A DNA stretch of 64,000 nt, from NCBI RefSeq assembly GCF_051014685.1, contig NC_135051.1, positions 10,373,557 through 10,437,556 of the forward strand, in the 5' to 3' direction. A program made the translations under genes and the position numbers. Below the pieces are notes generated by a model that had not been told where the DNA came from, made no database searches, and saw nothing but the letters and a program-made list of their open reading frames with translations. Numbering within the stretch: position 1 is the first letter of the stretch; each line of letters begins with the position of its first letter. Of this stretch, positions 60,561-64,000 are shown piece after piece. The DNA is from Ptiloglossa arizonensis (lineage: Eukaryota > Arthropoda > Insecta > Hymenoptera > Colletidae).

Positions 60561-61000
60561 AGTAAGTTGTACGGGCATTGTATAAGTGATAAGAAATAAA
60601 CAACATAATTTAAAAGGTCTAACAAACACTTATTACTTTGCATGTTTTAAAAATTTAATAAACTTAAGTAACATGTTAGAAAGCATCTTCTGTATTGATT
60701 TCGATCACAATTAATTTCTATGCCCTCGTTAACTCTTTGTAATGATATATAATTAAATAATATGCATGTAAATAATATCGCAATTGTAACATTAATATTC
60801 GTACCATGCCTAAATGTTAATAATGATGGACTAGATGAAGAAACATTCGCTGAAACCGTTCGCCTTCATAGATTTTCGAATTTGTTTATGTATATTTATC
60901 ATAATTATTAACAATCGTCCACAGGACCATAGTATGGTCAATTACTAAGAATATCCTGGTTAAAATAATGGCGGAAGAGTACTTAAATTGATCGAAAATT
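60561..61000. other. AT-rich intergenic sequence
   Basis: Nothing recognised apart from a possible donor GTAAGT at 60562 after a short open stretch on the plus strand. Confidence 0.6.
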
Positions 61001-61950
61001 ACTTTAAGGCCAATTGACGCAACTGCCGAATTACCTTGTCCGAGGGTATATAAGGAGGTACCGGTTGCGAAAATTTTCATTCTGCGGGGAGATCCCGAGG
61101 TGGACGGATGTCCCAAAGCCCGGAGGACCAGCCTGGACCAGCCCCGGGACGGTCTCCAATCCAGGAACCCTTCGCGAAATATGCGAGTTTGAAGCGAAGG
61201 GAAAGTTGAGAACGCAACAAATTTTTCCCACATCTGATGCTCTAAACGAATAACTATAATGCCCTAGGGGGAAAAGCTCATACCGTTCTAATCGCGCGAG
61301 TTTCTACTTTCGAGTGCAAAAGGAATTACGCAAATTCGTCAATAATTTCGCGAGGTATACGATTTTGAAACGAACATATGGTTGAGTAAACACAAATCTT
61401 TCCCAAAGTTGATGATCTTAACGAACATCTGACTTTTTGCAGCTCCGAGTAATCAGTCAGCAGTCTGAAAATCGTGCCCGGTAAGGACTTTTGGCGCCTC
61501 TGTGGTTCCAGTCAGTTGTCCTGTGGACGAATCATGCTCCTTGGTTCTGTTTTGACACTGTGAAGGTGCCAGGCAACCCTCCGGAGGAAAATCAGGTCTT
61601 TTGGGAGCGCACCAGAGGTACCTGATGCCAATCACACCGTAAGACTCCTGTTGGTCGTCGCAACGACCCATTCTCAATTCCTATTTTGGCTTTGAGAATG
61701 ATACGTGACGACAGGAGGGACGAGGGCCTTGGCTTAACCGCCCGGGCGGCGAGGATGGTAACTCTATAAATTGTCCTTCAATCCTAAGCTATGGTGCCTG
61801 GCGATGGGATGCGTGGTTGAGGGGGAAGCCTCAATCCCAAGCGACCAACTTCGGGCTACCTGCCGACCCTCCGGAGTATACAGGCTTGCGTAGGTGTGGC
61901 GGCGCTGCCAAGGTTGACCACCATTTCTAGTGGTCATATATTATACAAAT
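61001..61950. mobile_element. Unclassified repeat-like island, probably retroelement-derived
   Basis: GC-rich block with sharp edges inside ~30% GC DNA. It has a TATATAAG box at 61047-61054, an ~84-bp degenerate internal duplication (61171-61254 and 61347-61430), ACCCTCCGGAG at both ~61576 and ~61867, and a hairpin GGTTGAGG/CCTCAATCC near 61810-61840. It ends in GACCAC...GTGGTC and an AT palindrome. No protein domain recognised on either strand; family assignment needs a repeat library. Confidence 0.4.
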
Positions 61951-62850
61951 ATATGATATTATAGCCGTTTATATTATGGATGCATATTGTTAATTAGTAA
62001 TTGGCTAACAAAACTGGTTACCGCAAGTAGAAACGGTCCACACTATTGCTTCTGATTGGAAAGGTAGGGAAGACTTACAATCGTATGACCGAAATTACAC
62101 TGGAAAATATAACTATCTAAAAATTTTCTACAACTTTTTATTCCTTGTATTTGTTTTATTTTGACAAATGTGCTAATTCAAAAAAGTGCAAAATTTTGAA
62201 ATTAAAGATATAATACCATAATGTGACTGATGTGTTGTATGTTTTTAAAAATTTGTTAGATTTAAAAAGCGTCGAATGTCAATTCTTGCTCTACTTCTAT
62301 ATCTGTAAATCCAGCCAGTTTAAAGTTACATATTAAATTAGTAATATTTTGTGCAAACTAGATTTTTTTAGCATTTCTATCTCTTTTGATGCCATTTTTA
62401 TAATTATATGTTTCCTTTAATATATTAATTATATAGATTGACTCTCATTTTTGTGTTAAAATTATACTACTATATCACAGGCACAGATAACTTTCCACAC
62501 GAACAACTTCAGCTTACACTCACACATTCTGATAATAATTGTTTGAAACACAGGTGGAAAGTGTAGCAAAGTTCGTATGTATCATCTTTTATACTTCAGT
62601 TTAGAATAAAAATATTTTACTTTTAATTTATAAAAGTGCATGTGGTCCGAATTCTTCTCTACTTAGCGAAATAGGGAAATTCGTTCCGTTACACCAGCAA
62701 CAGTCATAGAAAAGAACAGAAAGCAAAAGTGAAAGAAAAACTGAGCGTCGAGGTAGTCACCGAAGTGTAAGGGCCACTTGATAGCTTATAACATGTACGC
62801 AATCAAATTTTTTAAATTTTTGTTTGTTGAATAAACGAATTAATTTCCTT
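61951..62850. other. AT-rich intergenic sequence
   Basis: No gene, RNA or structured repeat recognised. Confidence 0.6.
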
Positions 62851-63990
62851 GATTAAAACGAAACCAAACATTATATAATTTGGATAATATTTACTAAATG
62901 AGCAAGTAATGTTGATTCAATATTTTTCACTTACTAAATAAACCTCTTCTATTCATACTTATCATAGTCGTTGATTCAAAATCCTTCACACATAGTTTCT
63001 TTTGCATTTATCATTTAATAAATAAGTAAATATGATCTAAATTATATCGTGTTTGGTCTCATTTTAATTAAAAGCATCTGACAAATATAACAATAGCATT
63101 TTTATTAATAAAAATGTAATAATAAAAAAAATGTGCCTTTTCATTAGTATTATTTCGTTAATACAAGCACGTATCTATCAACTAGTTATACTAGTTATAC
63201 TAGTTAACTACAAAGTTAACTGACGAGTATCGTAAAGTGTCATATTAATTGCTGGTTAATTTCCAAAAGAGACTCTGTTTAGTAGATGGGATAAACTTTT
63301 CGTATTCAACTTGGACATTTAGTTTCACATTTATCGCAACAATACTGTACATAAAAATCAAGAATATTCTGAAGTATATTTTTATATATTGTTCAGTGCA
63401 AATTTTGATTCATTAATATCAACATTACAACTCAAATTTAATTTTGAAAAACATAGAAAAATTTGTTCTATGAATTTCTATAATCATTATTCTAATATAA
63501 AATAATCTATAATAATATATATTCATAAAATGCAAACTATTCTATAAGTTGTATTAAATAATTGGAATGTACATTCAACCCGTGCTCGAACATCGGTGAG
63601 ACAACATTAATGCAAACATTAATGAAACTTTTTGTATTTGATTTTTTATTAAATGAAACTTTTATTAACGTGTCTGTGAGGTTTTCTGATTAAAATGAGA
63701 CCAAGTATGATAAAATTTGAATCATATTTACTTATTCACTAAGTGATATGAGAAAGTTATTATCACTTGTTAAATACATAAATATCATTCGAATTATAAC
63801 ATGTTTGGGATCACTTTCGCGATGAAAATTTCACAAATACGTTGGGAAATGTCTTATTTAAAAATATAACATAAAAATATACATCATAACAAAAAACTTC
63901 ATCATAACATTAGCATGTAATATTGTATATATTAAGTCATTTAAAAATAGTCTGATTTATGTTGGGTTTGGACTCACTTTGATCAAAAGA
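62851..63990. repeat. AT-rich repeat family in alternating orientation
   Basis: Five copies of a motif around TGTTTGGTCTCATTTTAAT preceded by an AAATTATA-type and a TAAATATGATC-type word: 62851-62900 (minus), 63006-63073 (plus), 63687-63746 (minus), 63763-63829 (plus) and about 63930-63990 (plus). The first two and the next two pair as inverted repeats, forming units of ~223 and ~143 bp. No coding capacity. Confidence 0.6.
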
Positions 63991-64000
63991 ATTTGAAAAA

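Noticed and set aside
61453..61677. Minus-strand 74-codon open frame in the GC-rich island
   Set aside because: No recognisable retroelement or other domain; kept only as part of the island.

Overview
The window reads as insect nuclear DNA, most likely from a hymenopteran. The reasons are an insect-type Cys-loop chloride channel with very long introns, short-intron housekeeping genes beside it, abundant CpG in the first ~50 kb, many microsatellites, and small inverted-repeat elements with TACAGGGTG-type ends. The order is an inference; I ran no database search.

Region 1 (about 9.1-47.5 kb, + strand) is one gene for a ligand-gated anion channel subunit, which I identify as the pH-sensitive chloride channel pHCl-1. 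I assembled 11 coding exons (9147-9307, 11258-11346, 21745-21809, 22913-23133, 24274-24356, 24518-24658, 32728-32880, 34062-34276, 38056-38106, 46132-46257, 47402-47533). Every junction has AG/GT signals and compatible phase, giving a 478-residue protein with signal peptide, Cys-loop, second disulfide pair, PAR-type anion-selective pore and four membrane segments. Two further exons of symmetric phase (18249-18404, 52 residues; 30026-30118, 31 residues) fit as optional cassettes in the extracellular domain. The second would enlarge loop C, at the agonist site, with an acidic CxxC insert. The long introns carry candidate recursive splice sites, a duplicated splice acceptor, inverted-repeat elements and a ~1.06 kb TCTATCCR satellite. 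The first 9.1 kb hold no gene I can support; they probably contain promoter and 5' untranslated exons.

Region 2 (about 55.07-60.09 kb, - strand) is a compact, AT-richer cluster of three tandem genes. In transcription order they are ORC1 (5 coding exons, 778 residues, no BAH domain found), a two-exon 203-residue predicted SAM-dependent methyltransferase of unknown substrate, and a two-exon 119-residue Mss4/RABIF zinc protein. The channel gene and the cluster are tail to tail. The presumed ORC1 promoter holds three CTCF-like motifs.

Region 3 (about 60.6-64 kb) is AT-rich and gene-poor. It has a GC-richer, repeat-like island at 61.0-61.95 kb, and at 62.85-64.0 kb copies of an AT-rich motif in alternating orientation that form palindromic units.

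The channel belongs to neuronal or epithelial chloride signalling and the three minus-strand genes to replication, methyl transfer and Rab trafficking. I see no operon-like functional link between them.
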